This document shows positions 37,626 through 47,552 of a DNA stretch of 64,000 nt, one piece after another. Made by a program: the position numbers and the translations under genes. Positions within the stretch are counted from its first letter, which is position 1. Every line of letters starts with the position of its first letter. This stretch comes from Marinilabiliaceae bacterium UBA5488. GTDB taxonomy: Bacteria; Bacteroidota; Bacteroidia; Bacteroidales; Marinilabiliaceae. The notes under the pieces are model-generated. The model was not told the origin of the DNA. It made no database searches and worked only from the letters and a program-made list of their open reading frames with translations. The stretch lies in NCBI GenBank assembly GCA_002427105.1, contig DIPM01000033.1, forward strand, positions 1-64,000. The letters are read 5' to 3'.

Positions 37626-38444
37626 ATGATAAATACCGTTCCCGGAATCAAGCATACCGACAGTGGCCGGTTTTTCTTATTGGCCGGGCCCTGCGCCATA
37701 GAAGGTGAAGAGATGGCACTGCGAATTGCAGAAGAGATTTTGCGGGTTAGTGACAAACTGCGTATCCCTTTTGTTTTCAAAGGCTCATACAGAAAGGCTA
37801 ACAGGTCGAGGATAGACTCATTCTCTGGCATTGGAGATGAAAAAGCCCTCAAAATACTCCGTAAAGTAAGTGACACTTTTGCTGTGCCAACTGTGACCGA
37901 TATTCATTCGGCTTCTGAGGCAGCTATGGCTGCTGAGTATGTAGATATTTTGCAGGTACCGGCTTTTCTATGCAGGCAGACTGATATACTTATAGCAGCA
38001 GCCGAAACCGGAAAAGTTGTAAATATCAAGAAGGGTCAGTTTTTAGCCCCCGAAGCGATGCTGTTTGCTATTAATAAGGTGCGTGATGCCGGAAATAGTC
38101 GTGTGATGGTTACTGACAGAGGAAGCATGTTTGGATACCAGGATCTCGTAGTCGATTATCGTGGAATACCTGCCATGCAACAGTTTGGTGTTCCGGTGAT
38201 ACTCGATATAACCCACTCATTACAGCAGCCCAATCAGTCGTCAGGAGTTACCGGTGGCAAGCCTCAACTAATAGAAACTATTGCAAAAGCTGGCGTAGCA
38301 GTTGGTGTTGACGGTTTCTTTCTTGAGACCCACCATGACCCGGCCTCCGCAAAATCCGATGGTGCGAATATGCTGAAACTTGACTTGCTTGAAAACCTAA
38401 TGACTAAGCTTGTAGCTATCAGAGATACTATCAAAAAATTCTAA
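37626..38444 (+). CDS. kdsA: 3-deoxy-8-phosphooctulonate synthase, metal-dependent type
   Basis: KdsA condenses PEP with arabinose-5-phosphate to KDO-8-phosphate for lipopolysaccharide. The 272-residue protein has LLAGPCAIEGEEMAL (18-32), KGSYRKANRSRIDSFSG, VNIKKGQFLAP and VMVTDRGSMFGY. Cys23 stands where metal-dependent (class II) enzymes have their metal-ligand Cys and class I enzymes such as E. coli have Asn; the likely other ligands lie in LDITHSLQ and FLETHHDP. Co-directional with rarA and ended by a strong terminator. Confidence 0.96.
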   Translation: MINTVPGIKHTDSGRFFLLAGPCAIEGEEMALRIAEEILRVSDKLRIPFVFKGSYRKANRSRIDSFSGIGDEKALKILRKVSDTFAVPTVTDIHSASEAAMAAEYVDILQVPAFLCRQTDILIAAAETGKVVNIKKGQFLAPEAMLFAINKVRDAGNSRVMVTDRGSMFGYQDLVVDYRGIPAMQQFGVPVILDITHSLQQPNQSSGVTGGKPQLIETIAKAGVAVGVDGFFLETHHDPASAKSDGANMLKLDLLENLMTKLVAIRDTIKKF

Positions 38445-38460
38445 GAGACTCACAATCATG

Positions 38461-38498
38461 AAAAAAGGCTTGCCTAAAAATTAGTGCAAGCCTTTTTT
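38461..38498. terminator. Bidirectional intrinsic terminator
   Basis: A perfect 13-bp stem (AAAAAAGGCTTGC with GCAAGCCTTTTTT) and a 12-base loop lie between the convergent kdsA and M48 protease genes. The A/T outer pairs give a U-run on either strand, so it can end both transcripts. Confidence 0.9.
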
Positions 38499-38514
38499 AT
38501 TAGCTGATATAAGC

Positions 38515-39339
38515 CTATTTTTTGTAATACTGCATGGCTTCCGGGAGAGCGTTTTGCAGATTCCTGATTCGAGTCGCATCACTTGGGTGAGTGCTCAAAA
38601 ATTCTAAAGAACTTCCCCCACCGCTCATTTCCGACATCCGCGTCCAAAACGCAACTGCTGTTGAAGGATCATAACCGGCCATTGCCATAAAGATTAAGCC
38701 TAAGCGGTCAGCCTCCACCTCGTGAGTTCTTGAATAGGGAAGCATAACACCCAGCTGCGTTCCAATCCCAAATGCTGTCATAAAAATATTCCTGGTCTGC
38801 TCAGGCTTTTCGGCCAATAGAGCGCTAAGGGTCGATGAAGCCATCTCTGTACCAATCTGCTGGCTCATACGCTCACTGCCATGCTTGGCTACAGCATGGG
38901 CAATTTCATGCCCCATAACAACGGCTATACCGTTCTCATCCTGACAAATGGGCATTATTCCTTCATAAAAAACCACCTTTCCACCGGGCATACACCAGGC
39001 ATTGGGAGTAGGATCGGCAACAAGGTTGAACTCCCACGCGAAATCAGCTATCTGGGAGGACAAGTTGTTTTGGGAAAAGTATTGCTCAACAGCATTGGCT
39101 AAATTTGCACCCACTTTTTTAATCTGAGCACTTTGCACCTTATTGCTTGAAAGAGGGTTACCCTTAATAAATTCATCATACTGATTAAAACTCATAGCAT
39201 TAATCTCCGCGTCGGAGACAAGGTTGAGCTGACGACGACCTGTAATCGGTACTGTTGCGCATGCCCATATAAATGCACCCAATGCTATTGACAAAACAAG
39301 CACCATGCTTATTCTGTGATGTTTAATTAAGATTTTCAT
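38515..39339 (-). CDS. M48-family metalloprotease lipoprotein
   Basis: A 274-residue zinc protease of the BepA/LoiP (YfgC/YggG) type that works on outer-membrane proteins in the periplasm. The N-terminus is a lipoprotein signal (MKILIKHHRISMVLVLSIAL) with lipobox IWAC and Cys27. The zinc motif HEIAH is at 144-148, with the third ligand in SRTHEVEADRLGL. Later LSTHPSDATRIRNL is the usual end. It is transcribed toward kdsA and shares its terminator. Confidence 0.92.
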   Translation of the reverse strand: MKILIKHHRISMVLVLSIALGAFIWACATVPITGRRQLNLVSDAEINAMSFNQYDEFIKGNPLSSNKVQSAQIKKVGANLANAVEQYFSQNNLSSQIADFAWEFNLVADPTPNAWCMPGGKVVFYEGIMPICQDENGIAVVMGHEIAHAVAKHGSERMSQQIGTEMASSTLSALLAEKPEQTRNIFMTAFGIGTQLGVMLPYSRTHEVEADRLGLIFMAMAGYDPSTAVAFWTRMSEMSGGGSSLEFLSTHPSDATRIRNLQNALPEAMQYYKK

Positions 39340-39389
39340 TGTTTAAGAATTTAATTGTTCGTTGCTCTGGAAACTTCCATGAATGTGTG

Positions 39390-40565
39390 TTAATAAAACT
39401 CTTTTCTTGCCTTAATAATTCTATTTATAGCTTTTTCAATAATCGAACGTGGACTGGCAACATTCATCCGCATAAACCCACGGCCTTCACGGCCAAAGGT
39501 ATTCCCATCATTCAAGCCCACTGCTGCTTTATCGTAAATAAACCGTTTCAAATCATTCTGATTCATGCCCCATGCCCTGAAATCTAACCATAACAGGTAA
39601 GTGGCCTCAGGCCGCCTAACCTTTACTTCGGGCAGATTCTCCTTCAAACAGTTTATTACTAAATCAATATTTCCTTCCAGATTTACCTTCAGCTCTTCCA
39701 ACCAAGCTTCTGATTCATTATAAGCTGCCTCTAAAGCCGGGGCACCAAACACATTACCCATGTGCAGATGATAGCCCATCACCAATTCCCGACACTTTTG
39801 CAGGAGTGAAGAATTTGAGGCAATCATATATGAAGTACTAAAGCCTGCTAAATTAAAGGTCTTACTTGGCGCCATGCAGGTAAGAGTGTTAGCTGCAATT
39901 TCCGGAGAGATAGTTGCCATAGGCCTGTGCAGATGTCCAAACAGGGTCAAATCGCAATGAATCTCATCAGAAACTATTATTACACCGTGCTTAACGCAAA
40001 TCTCGCCCATTCTTCGCAGCTCATCGGGCGTCCAAACCCTGCCAACCGGATTATGTGGATGGCATAACAAAAACAACTTGTTATTAGGCTGTGAACAAAG
40101 TTCTTCAAAATGTTCAAAATCCACCTCATATCCTTCATCACTCTCCTTCAGGGGATTCTCAAACAGCTGTCTCCCAAAATCACGGACTACACCAAAAAAT
40201 GGAGGATAGACAGGCGGTTGCACTATAACCCCTTCCCCGGCTTGAGTGAAGGCCTGCACAGCAAGACCCAGGTTGGGAACAACTCCGGGCGAAAACTCTA
40301 TCCACGAATGCTCAACTTCCCAATCGAAACGACGCTTGAGCCATGCTGTTATGGCTTTGAAAAATTGTTCGGGTCGATTGCTGTAGCCATACAAGGGATG
40401 ATCCATACGTTCCTTCAAAGCTTTAACCACAGCCGGCGGAGCAGCAAAATCCATATCCGCAACCCACAGAGGTATTACATCATTGTTGCCGAATAGTCTT
40501 TCACGATACTCTAGCTTTATGGCCCTGGTACCGCTTCTGTCTATTATTTTGTCAAATTCAGACAT
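39390..40565 (-). CDS. patB: PatB/MalY-type pyridoxal-phosphate C-S lyase
   Basis: A 391-residue fold-type I PLP enzyme close to MalY/PatB cystathionine beta-lyases, which split C-S bonds. The PLP lysine is in MAPSKTFNLAGFSTSY; WVADMDFAAPPAV near the N-terminus, GVVPNLGLAVQAFT and FLLCHPHNPVGRVWT are family blocks, and the C-terminal arginine is in FMRMNVASPRS. It may act in methionine synthesis or as an aminotransferase; the annotation cannot separate these. It lies 35 bases downstream of fcl on the same strand. Confidence 0.9.
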   Translation of the reverse strand: MSEFDKIIDRSGTRAIKLEYRERLFGNNDVIPLWVADMDFAAPPAVVKALKERMDHPLYGYSNRPEQFFKAITAWLKRRFDWEVEHSWIEFSPGVVPNLGLAVQAFTQAGEGVIVQPPVYPPFFGVVRDFGRQLFENPLKESDEGYEVDFEHFEELCSQPNNKLFLLCHPHNPVGRVWTPDELRRMGEICVKHGVIIVSDEIHCDLTLFGHLHRPMATISPEIAANTLTCMAPSKTFNLAGFSTSYMIASNSSLLQKCRELVMGYHLHMGNVFGAPALEAAYNESEAWLEELKVNLEGNIDLVINCLKENLPEVKVRRPEATYLLWLDFRAWGMNQNDLKRFIYDKAAVGLNDGNTFGREGRGFMRMNVASPRSIIEKAINRIIKARKEFY

Positions 40566-40600
40566 AATATAAGCTTGTTTCAGGTGTATATTACAGCTAA

Positions 40601-41680
40601 TTAATACTCAGCATAGACTCGTTTAATCCCTTCTTCCAGGTCAATGGAAGCTTTCCAGCCCAGTTCCCTGAGTCGTGATACATCCATCAGCTTTTGAAAA
40701 GTACCGTCAGGCTTGCTTGAATCCCATGAAATAACGCCTTGGAAACCAACCACTTTCTTAACCAGCTCAGCTAAGTTGGCAATTGAGATGTCAAGGCCTG
40801 AACCGATGTTAATATGGCAATTACGAAGCTCAGTCAAACCTCTGTCACGCACTATGTCATTAAAACTAATATTCTCCATTACAAAAACCACCGCTTCAGC
40901 CAAATCATCAGAATGAAGGAATTCACGCCGGGGTTTTCCACTTCCCCAGAGCCTGATTTCAACTTCCATGCCGTTTTTCACTATGCCAAAGAGCTCAAGT
41001 TCTTTGCATAAATGCTTATCATCAAGCGAGTTCTTAATGCTGCTCATAGGGCGTCTGTCCAGATCAGCTCTTACAGCTGCCATATCTCCATTCATCAAGA
41101 GCTTGCCCAGATGCATTTTTCTAATCATTGCAGGAAGCACATGAGAACTCTGCAAATCATAGTTGTCATTAAGACCATAAAGATTAGTTGGCATAACCGA
41201 AATAAAGTCAGTTCCGTACTGAATATTATAGGACTCACACATCTTTATACCGGCAATTTTTGCAATTGCATAGGGCTCATTAGTATATTCCAGCGGGCCG
41301 CTTAAGAGATACTCCTCTTTAATAGGCTGAGGCGATTCTTTGGGATATATACAAGAGCTTCCCAAAAACAAAAGTTTCTTAACTCCGCTTTTGTATGATG
41401 AATGAATTACATTATTCTGAATCTGAATATTCTCGTATATAAAATCTGCCCTATACTTGTTATTGGCCATGATTCCCCCAACCTTGGCAGCCGCAAGAAA
41501 AACATATTCAGGCTTCTCCTTATCAAAGAAGGCCTCTACCTCCGATTGACTCCTTAGGTCTAGTCTGGTTCTATCGGCAAGGATAAGATTATTGAAACCT
41601 AAGCTTTTTAGTACCCTTGTTATAGCAGAGCCTACCAAGCCCTTGTGTCCCGCGATAAATATCCTGCTGTCTTTCTGCAT
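40601..41680 (-). CDS. fcl: GDP-L-fucose synthase
   Basis: Fcl (WcaG) epimerises and reduces GDP-4-keto-6-deoxymannose to GDP-L-fucose with NADPH. The 359-residue protein has the Rossmann loop GHKGLVGSAI (11-20), FLGSSCIYPK with the catalytic Ser/Cys block and the YAIAK proton-relay motif. It carries an insertion of about 40 residues (around LDRRPMSSIKNSLDDKHL) usual in the Bacteroidota form, so it is longer than the 320-residue E. coli enzyme. Its start overlaps the gmd stop by one base. Confidence 0.95.
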   Translation of the reverse strand: MQKDSRIFIAGHKGLVGSAITRVLKSLGFNNLILADRTRLDLRSQSEVEAFFDKEKPEYVFLAAAKVGGIMANNKYRADFIYENIQIQNNVIHSSYKSGVKKLLFLGSSCIYPKESPQPIKEEYLLSGPLEYTNEPYAIAKIAGIKMCESYNIQYGTDFISVMPTNLYGLNDNYDLQSSHVLPAMIRKMHLGKLLMNGDMAAVRADLDRRPMSSIKNSLDDKHLCKELELFGIVKNGMEVEIRLWGSGKPRREFLHSDDLAEAVVFVMENISFNDIVRDRGLTELRNCHINIGSGLDISIANLAELVKKVVGFQGVISWDSSKPDGTFQKLMDVSRLRELGWKASIDLEEGIKRVYAEY

Positions 41681-42795
41681 TACTCAAAATAGTTTAAGGT
41701 TTGATAGCCACCCTCTTTCAGATACCTTTCCTTCTTCATTAGTGTAAGGTCACTCCCCATCATATCGTCAACTAAGGCCTGAAGGTCATATTTTGGTTCC
41801 CATCCAAGCTGTTTCTTAGCTTTAGATGGATCTCCGATTAACAACTCAACCTCAGTGGGGCGGAAATAGCGAGGGTCAACTTCAACAACACATTTGCCGA
41901 CCAGGTGCTGATATTCATCATTTGCACTTTTTATAATATAGCCCTTCTCTTCAACTCCCTTACCTCTAAATTCAAGGTCGCAACCAAGATAGGCAAAAGA
42001 CATACGCACGAACTCGCGCACCTCGGTTGTAACTCCTGTAGCAACCACATAATCATCGGGTTGATCTTGCTGTAATATAAGATACATGGCTTTTATGTAA
42101 TCCTTGGCGTGGCCCCAGTCGCGCTGAGCCGACAAGTTGCCCAAATAGAGCTTTTCCTGAAGGCCTAAGCCTATGCGCGAAACAGCACGTGTAATTTTAC
42201 GGGTTACAAAAGTTTCCCCCCTTATGGGTGATTCATGGTTAAAGAGTATTCCGTTACAGGCATACATATTATAGGCCTCCCGATAATTTACAGTAATCCA
42301 ATAACCATAAAGTTTAGCTACAGCATATGGCGAACGGGGATAAAAAGGAGTTTTCTCACTTTGAGGAACTTCCTGCACCAATCCGTAGAGTTCACTTGTG
42401 GAAGCCTGATAAAAACGTGTTTTTTTAACGAGACCCAGTAATCTGATAGCCTCAAGAAAACGCAGTGTGCCAATGCCATCAGCGTTTGCAGTATATTCGG
42501 GAGTATCAAAACTTACACCTACGTGCGACATAGCTGCAAGATTATAAATCTCATCGGGCTGAGTCTCCTGAATTATGCGGATGAGATTCGTAGAATCGGT
42601 CAAATCACCATAGTGAAGAGTGAAATTTTTGTTATCAGCATGAGGATCCTGATATATATGGTCTATCCGATCGGTATTGAAAAGCGAGGAGCGCCTCTTT
42701 AAACCATGAACTATATAACCCTTTTTTAATAGATACTCGGAAAGATAGGCTCCGTCCTGCCCGGTCACACCGGTAATTAATGCTGTTTTTGCCAT
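41680..42795 (-). CDS. gmd: GDP-mannose 4,6-dehydratase
   Basis: Gmd converts GDP-mannose to GDP-4-keto-6-deoxy-D-mannose, the first step to GDP-fucose. The 371-residue SDR protein has [14 protein letters not shown] (9-22), [24 protein letters not shown] with the active-site Thr/Glu, the [12 protein letters not shown] block with the YxxxK pair, and [16 protein letters not shown]. Length is normal. It overlaps fcl by one base (last base of the stop with the first of the ATG), so the two are translationally coupled. Confidence 0.97.
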   Translation of the reverse strand: MAKTALITGVTGQDGAYLSEYLLKKGYIVHGLKRRSSLFNTDRIDHIYQDPHADNKNFTLHYGDLTDSTNLIRIIQETQPDEIYNLAAMSHVGVSFDTPEYTANADGIGTLRFLEAIRLLGLVKKTRFYQASTSELYGLVQEVPQSEKTPFYPRSPYAVAKLYGYWITVNYREAYNMYACNGILFNHESPIRGETFVTRKITRAVSRIGLGLQEKLYLGNLSAQRDWGHAKDYIKAMYLILQQDQPDDYVVATGVTTEVREFVRMSFAYLGCDLEFRGKGVEEKGYIIKSANDEYQHLVGKCVVEVDPRYFRPTEVELLIGDPSKAKKQLGWEPKYDLQALVDDMMGSDLTLMKKERYLKEGGYQTLNYFE

Positions 42796-42937
42796 GATAG
42801 ATTATTGATTCTTATTATTGCTTTGATATTAAATTAAGAAAATATACCAGATAAATATACTACTTATTTCTTTGTGTCAACTATCGACCATATTAAGCAA
42901 ATAAGTAGCGAGTAATATTATTGCCAAAACTCATAAC

Positions 42938-43924
42938 TTAATTTCTAAGGTTCTCCCAATACCAAAGGATGGCCTCCTTTACACCGGCTTCAAAAAGATG
43001 GCTGGGACTATAAGCCAGCAGCCTTTTGGCCTTTTCTATAGATGCTAGTGAGTGTGGAACGTCGCCCGGCCTAATCGGTGCGTATAGCGGCTTGACAGAT
43101 GCAATCTCCTTGTCGAACAAGGAGAGCTCTTCCCGCAGAACTTCAAATAAGCAATTAAGGCTTGTGCGCTCGCCACAGGCAATGTTATAAACAGTGTTTA
43201 CAGCCTCCGGGCTCGCCACCATTGCAGCGCGCTCATTTGCCTGTACAACGTTTGATATATATGTAAAATCCCTTGAATAACTGCCGTCACCGTTAATTTT
43301 AGGCGACTCTTTTGATATCAAGGCTTTAACAAACAATGGAATCACTGCGGCATAAGCCCCATTAGGATCCTGACGGGGACCAAACACATTGAAGTACCTT
43401 AGTCCTATAAGTTGCATATCGTAAACCCTCGCGAAAACAGAGGCATATAGCTCATTGACATACTTAGTTACAGCGTAGGGCGACAAAGGCTGCCCAATAT
43501 GTTCCTCAACCTTTGGCAGTTCAGTACTGTCTCCATAGGTAGAACTACTTGCTGCATAGACAATACGCTTTACCCCCGCATCGCGGGCGGCAATCAAAAT
43601 ATTCAGAAAACCGCTTACGTTAACCTCATTTGAAGTAATGGGGTTATTTATAGATCGCGGAACCGATCCTAAAGCAGCCTGATGCAACACGATATCAACG
43701 CCTTTGCAGGCCTGACTGCAAATTTCAGCATCTCTGATATCGCCTTCAATCAGCTTGAAATCAGGATTTTTAAGATGATGGGCTATATTCTCGCGTTTGC
43801 CGGTGGCAAAGTTATCAAGGCAGATTAGCCTGTTGTTCTGCTTTATTAATTTATCTATAATATTAGACCCTATAAATCCGGCTCCGCCGGTAATTAATAT
43901 AGTTTTATCGGAAATTATCCCCAT
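42938..43924 (-). CDS. wbpP: UDP-GlcNAc 4-epimerase, WbpP/TviC-type
   Basis: A 328-residue extended-SDR epimerase. Sequence blocks match WbpP of Pseudomonas aeruginosa closely: GGAGFIGSN (13-21), HQAALGSVPRSINNPITSN (81-99), AASSSTYGD (124-132), the catalytic Tyr150/Lys154 in LSPYAVTKYVNELYA and RQDPNGAYAAVIP. These enzymes prefer N-acetylated UDP-hexosamines, so the product is probably UDP-GalNAc or its uronic acid for a surface polysaccharide. It has its own TACTTTTG box and a structured RNA upstream. Confidence 0.9.
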   Translation of the reverse strand: MGIISDKTILITGGAGFIGSNIIDKLIKQNNRLICLDNFATGKRENIAHHLKNPDFKLIEGDIRDAEICSQACKGVDIVLHQAALGSVPRSINNPITSNEVNVSGFLNILIAARDAGVKRIVYAASSSTYGDSTELPKVEEHIGQPLSPYAVTKYVNELYASVFARVYDMQLIGLRYFNVFGPRQDPNGAYAAVIPLFVKALISKESPKINGDGSYSRDFTYISNVVQANERAAMVASPEAVNTVYNIACGERTSLNCLFEVLREELSLFDKEIASVKPLYAPIRPGDVPHSLASIEKAKRLLAYSPSHLFEAGVKEAILWYWENLRN

Positions 43925-43941
43925 CGTTCCTGATTTTAAAG

Positions 43942-43949
43942 CAAAAGTA
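43942..43949 (-). promoter_or_regulatory. -7 promoter box of the WbpP-type epimerase gene
   Basis: TACTTTTG on the minus strand, 18 bases before the ATG at 43924. Confidence 0.5.
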
Positions 43950-44023
43950 AGAAATTATTCTGTGAGGCAAGTCAAATATGTCGCAATGCTTTCGCTAAGG
44001 ATTTCAACTGGGAACTGACTAAC

Positions 44024-44121
44024 AAAAAAAGCGCCAAAAAGAAAACTCCTAAGTCTTTTAAAACAAGCAGCTTATTCAAGCTAAACCTGTTCAGAACAAG
44101 GAAGAACTTTCTATTTGGCGC
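44024..44121 (-). ncRNA. Structured element with terminator-like 3' end (possible ncRNA)
   Basis: On the minus strand GCGCCAAA (from 44121) pairs with TTTGGCGC (ending 44031) over 91 bases, directly followed by seven Ts (44030-44024). Three small hairpins lie inside: CCTTGTT/AACAGG, AGCTT/AAGCT and AAAAGACT/AGTTTT, so the fold is a four-way junction. It begins 18 bases after the GH51 stop. It is at least an elaborate terminator of that gene; it could also be a processed or independent small RNA. It does not read as a tRNA. Confidence 0.5.
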
Positions 44122-44139
44122 CGGCAGACACTGGCTAGC

Positions 44140-45729
44140 TTACTTCAGTTTGCCTTTTATCATTGTCAACGAATGCGGTGGAAACTCATAAGTAAAACTT
44201 GTTCCTTTGGCCTTAATATCGCTTTTTTTAGTTGTTTTAACCGTGGTCTTGCCAAAATCATTTTCTGACTTTATATCCGGACCGTTTACCTCGAAAACCT
44301 CAAGTAAGGCGTCAAAACGACTTTCGCCGGCCTTCACATCCGTTTGAATAGCCTTATCCTTATGTCGGTTTACAACTGTAATAACGATTTCTCCATTATT
44401 TAAGGTGGCGGCAACATCCAAATATGGGACATCAGAAAGCTGAGCGGTAGTCTCACCTAATCCAAGATAAAATTCCTCTGTATCATAAGTATCACACTTC
44501 ACCAACACATCGAGCGAGGTGCCATGCATATTATTAGCAAACAGCTCTAAGGGATAATAAATTGTTTGTTTGAACATATCATCCTTAGAGGTAAATATGG
44601 GACCTATAACATTGACCAACTGAGCCATATTGGCCATTTTAACAACATGAGCATTGCGAATAAAAGCATTCAGCATACCGCCGATTACAAGGGCATCTTC
44701 CAGATTGTAACGCTCTTCAAGCGCAGTCTCTCCTACCATGTGAGCTCCGGATCTTGCGCGGTACCAAACATTGTATTCATCCCAGGCAATGTAGATAGGG
44801 TCAGTTGTATGGTCTCGGCGTATGGTTCTCTGCATTACCTCATTAATCATGCCTTCTACAATTTTTGTACGCTCTTCCACGACCAAGGGTGTGGCAACAA
44901 AATTATAATAATTCTCCTGGGGATTACCCACGTAAATATGCAGGGCTATGTAATCAATATAATCTTTAAGTTCTTCCAAAATGGTGCGGTTCCATAAATC
45001 AGGATTTGCATCAGGACGGTAATTGGAGGAACCTGCAGCAATAAGTTTTATATCAGGTGAGGTTAGCCTCATAAGCTTTCCCGCTTCTCTTGCCTTTTTT
45101 GAATAATCTTCAGCATTCAAATGCCCCATTTGCCAATAACCATCCATCTCATTGCCCAAGCCCCAGTATTTTATATTCCATGGCTCTTCAAAACCATGTT
45201 TCTTTCTTAGCTCTGCATAATAGGGACCTTCTTTAACATTGGTATATTCGACCCATTGCTGAGCCTCAAGTATGGTTCCCGTACCCAAATTTACGGCAAA
45301 AAACGGCTCAGTATTCATTTTCCTGGCCCATTGCATAAACTCGTTAGTTCCAATTTCATTAGTCTCCAGCCTGTCCCAGGCTAGTTCCAATCGGGGAATC
45401 CTCTCGGGTCCGACACCATCTTTCCAGTGGTAATTGGACACGAAATTCCCTCCGGGATAACGCATCAGGGGAATATTAAGTCCTTTGGCAGCCTCCATTA
45501 CGTCAGTTCGAAAACCATCTTCATCGGCAAAAGGAGACTCGGGGTCGTAAATGCCTCCATAAACACATCTTCCCAGATGCTCAACAAAGTTTCCGTATAA
45601 ATTCTTATCAACCTCACCTATGGTGCGATTCACGTCAATACTTATCAGGGCATTTTGTCCCGATAAATGGCTTGTTGTTATAAAAGTCATTATAACTAAC
45701 AATGCCCTCAATAAAAACATCCTCTGCAT
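44140..45729 (-). CDS. GH51 alpha-L-arabinofuranosidase, exported
   Basis: A 529-residue GH51 enzyme that removes arabinofuranose from hemicellulose or pectin side chains. The N-terminus is a signal peptide (residues 1-24, to HLSGQ), so it acts in the periplasm or outside. The acid/base Glu194 is in YWGLGNEMDGYW and the nucleophile Glu318 in IAWDEYNVW; NLYGNFVEHLGRCVYGGIYD and LMRYPGGNFVSNYHW are family blocks. It stands alone, without SusC/SusD or other glycosidase genes. Starts at 45729 or 45720 are both possible. Confidence 0.94.
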   Translation of the reverse strand: MQRMFLLRALLVIMTFITTSHLSGQNALISIDVNRTIGEVDKNLYGNFVEHLGRCVYGGIYDPESPFADEDGFRTDVMEAAKGLNIPLMRYPGGNFVSNYHWKDGVGPERIPRLELAWDRLETNEIGTNEFMQWARKMNTEPFFAVNLGTGTILEAQQWVEYTNVKEGPYYAELRKKHGFEEPWNIKYWGLGNEMDGYWQMGHLNAEDYSKKAREAGKLMRLTSPDIKLIAAGSSNYRPDANPDLWNRTILEELKDYIDYIALHIYVGNPQENYYNFVATPLVVEERTKIVEGMINEVMQRTIRRDHTTDPIYIAWDEYNVWYRARSGAHMVGETALEERYNLEDALVIGGMLNAFIRNAHVVKMANMAQLVNVIGPIFTSKDDMFKQTIYYPLELFANNMHGTSLDVLVKCDTYDTEEFYLGLGETTAQLSDVPYLDVAATLNNGEIVITVVNRHKDKAIQTDVKAGESRFDALLEVFEVNGPDIKSENDFGKTTVKTTKKSDIKAKGTSFTYEFPPHSLTMIKGKLK

Positions 45730-45835
45730 ATTCTATTTTTAAGGGGTTATTATAATATTTCCCAAGCAAGTTAATTCAGAAATACTCATTAGAGGAGGAC
45801 GCAGGGGTATTTTTGGACGATATATCGGTATGCAA

Positions 45836-45869
45836 AAGCGGGGATACCAAAAACTTGGTATCCCCGCTT
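45836..45869 (-). terminator. Intrinsic terminator of rny
   Basis: AAGCGGGGATACCAA and TTGGTATCCCCGCTT form a perfect 15-bp stem with a 4-base loop, 21 bases after the rny stop. On the minus strand a short T-run (TTTTGC) follows. Confidence 0.88.
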
Positions 45870-45889
45870 CATATATATTTTGCTTTTAG

Positions 45890-47419
45890 CTATTTCGCGT
45901 AGCTGATAGCCCTGGTTTCACGGATTACAGTAATTTTAACCTGTCCGGGATAGGTCATTTCAGTTTGAATCCTCTTAGCAATATCATAAGAAAGCTCTTC
46001 AGCCTCCTTATCATTCACTTTTTCGCTTCCCACAATTACCCGCAGCTCACGGCCGGCCTGAATAGCATAGGTTTTAAGCACACCGGGATAATTAAGCGCC
46101 AAAGTCTCCAAATCATTGAGTCGCTTAATGTAAGCCTCCACAACCTCACGGCGGGCTCCCGGACGAGCACCCGATATGGCATCACAAACCTGGATAATGG
46201 GTGCAATCATTGTGGTCATTTCCACTTCATCATGGTGAGCACCGATAGCATTGCAGATATCAGGCTTCTCTTTATACTTTTCAGCAAGCTTCATACCCAA
46301 AATTGCGTGTGGTAATTCCGGATCCTCATCAGACACTTTACCAATATCATGCAATAAACCGGCACGTTTGGCGCGCTTTGCATTAAGCCCAAGTTCCGAA
46401 GCCATTATAGCGCATAAATTAGCTGTTTCGCGACTATGCTGAAGCAAATTCTGCCCGTAAGAAGAACGATATTTCATTTTACCCACAAGTTTTATCAATT
46501 CAGGGTGTAAGCCATGAACTCCCAAATCAATAGAGGTGCGTTTACCCGTCTCGATAACCTCTTCTTCCACCTGCTTGCGAACCTTATTAACCACCTCTTC
46601 TATTCGGGCAGGGTGAATTCTTCCATCAGTCACCAACTGGTGTAAGGCCAATCGGGCAATTTCCCTGCGCATTGGATCGAATGCTGAAAGCACTATCGCC
46701 TCGGGAGTATCGTCAACAATAATCTCCACCCCTGTTGCAGCTTCCAGAGCCCTTATATTGCGGCCTTCCCGACCAATAATTCGTCCTTTGATTTCATCCG
46801 AATCTATATGGAAAATGGTAACTGCATTTTCAATGGCTGTCTCGGTAGCGACCCTCTGAACGGTATTCAGAACAATCCTTTTTGCTTCCTTATTAGCATT
46901 GATTTTGGCCTCATCCATTATGTCATTGATGTAAGACATGGCTTCAGTCTTAGCCTCAGCCTTCATTGATTCCATCAAAATCTCCCTGGCCTCATCGCCC
47001 GACATACCCGACAGAGCCTCTAACTGCTCTACCTGCTGCTTGCGCATTTTTTCCAGTTCCTCACTTTTTTTCTCCACCAGTTCTAGCTGTAAATCAAGAT
47101 TCTCGCGTACAGCGTCTATCTCCTTCTTTTTTCGCTGATATTCTTCAATACGCTGTGATATGGCTACTTCCTTCTGCTTTGCTTTATTCTCAATTGCTAA
47201 AACTCTGGAATTTCTGATGTTGATCTCCTTCTCATGTTCAGCTTTAAGCTGAAGAAACTTTTCTTTTGCCTGAAGCATCTTCTCTTTCTTCATTACTTCT
47301 GCTTCAGCCTCAGCCTCCCGGATAATGCTCCGGGCACGGGTTTTAAAAGCCTGCGTTATGATTAACCATACTACCAGCCCTCCAACCACAAAGGCTAACA
47401 CTCCTATAAGTATTTCCAT
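45890..47419 (-). CDS. rny: Ribonuclease Y
   Basis: RNase Y is a membrane-anchored endoribonuclease that starts mRNA decay. The 509-residue protein has an N-terminal membrane helix ([19 protein letters not shown]), a long coiled coil (about 30-190), a KH domain with [19 protein letters not shown], and an HD domain with [20 protein letters not shown] and [11 protein letters not shown]. Length and order are normal. Upstream lie a structured RNA and zapA; a strong terminator follows. Confidence 0.97.
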   Translation of the reverse strand: MEILIGVLAFVVGGLVVWLIITQAFKTRARSIIREAEAEAEVMKKEKMLQAKEKFLQLKAEHEKEINIRNSRVLAIENKAKQKEVAISQRIEEYQRKKKEIDAVRENLDLQLELVEKKSEELEKMRKQQVEQLEALSGMSGDEAREILMESMKAEAKTEAMSYINDIMDEAKINANKEAKRIVLNTVQRVATETAIENAVTIFHIDSDEIKGRIIGREGRNIRALEAATGVEIIVDDTPEAIVLSAFDPMRREIARLALHQLVTDGRIHPARIEEVVNKVRKQVEEEVIETGKRTSIDLGVHGLHPELIKLVGKMKYRSSYGQNLLQHSRETANLCAIMASELGLNAKRAKRAGLLHDIGKVSDEDPELPHAILGMKLAEKYKEKPDICNAIGAHHDEVEMTTMIAPIIQVCDAISGARPGARREVVEAYIKRLNDLETLALNYPGVLKTYAIQAGRELRVIVGSEKVNDKEAEELSYDIAKRIQTEMTYPGQVKITVIRETRAISYAK

Positions 47420-47452
47420 TATTTGTTTATTAAATTCATAAAGTATATAAAT

Positions 47453-47528
47453 AAAAAACGCATTCTCTTCCTGTACAAAACACTAAGCAACAATCAATAA
47501 ACGACTGTTACTTCAGGAAAAAAATGCG
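47453..47528 (-). ncRNA. Structured RNA between zapA and rny (6S-like candidate)
   Basis: On the minus strand CGCATTTTTTTCCTG (47528-47514) and CAGGAAGAGAATGCG (47473-47459) pair over 15 positions including G-U pairs, enclosing 40 bases, and six Ts follow (47458-47453). Inside, AACAGTC pairs with GATTGTT. The start lies just after the zapA stop. 6S RNA lies beside zapA in several phyla, and a short 6S form is known in Bacteroidota, so a 6S identity is plausible. A plain terminator with a large loop is the alternative. Confidence 0.5.
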
Positions 47529-47552
47529 GGATTAAAAAATCAAAAAAAAATA

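Noticed and set aside
44024..44121. The structured RNA after the GH51 gene read as a tRNA
   Set aside because: It has a four-way junction but no T-loop GTTC motif, no anticodon loop of seven bases and no proper acceptor end.
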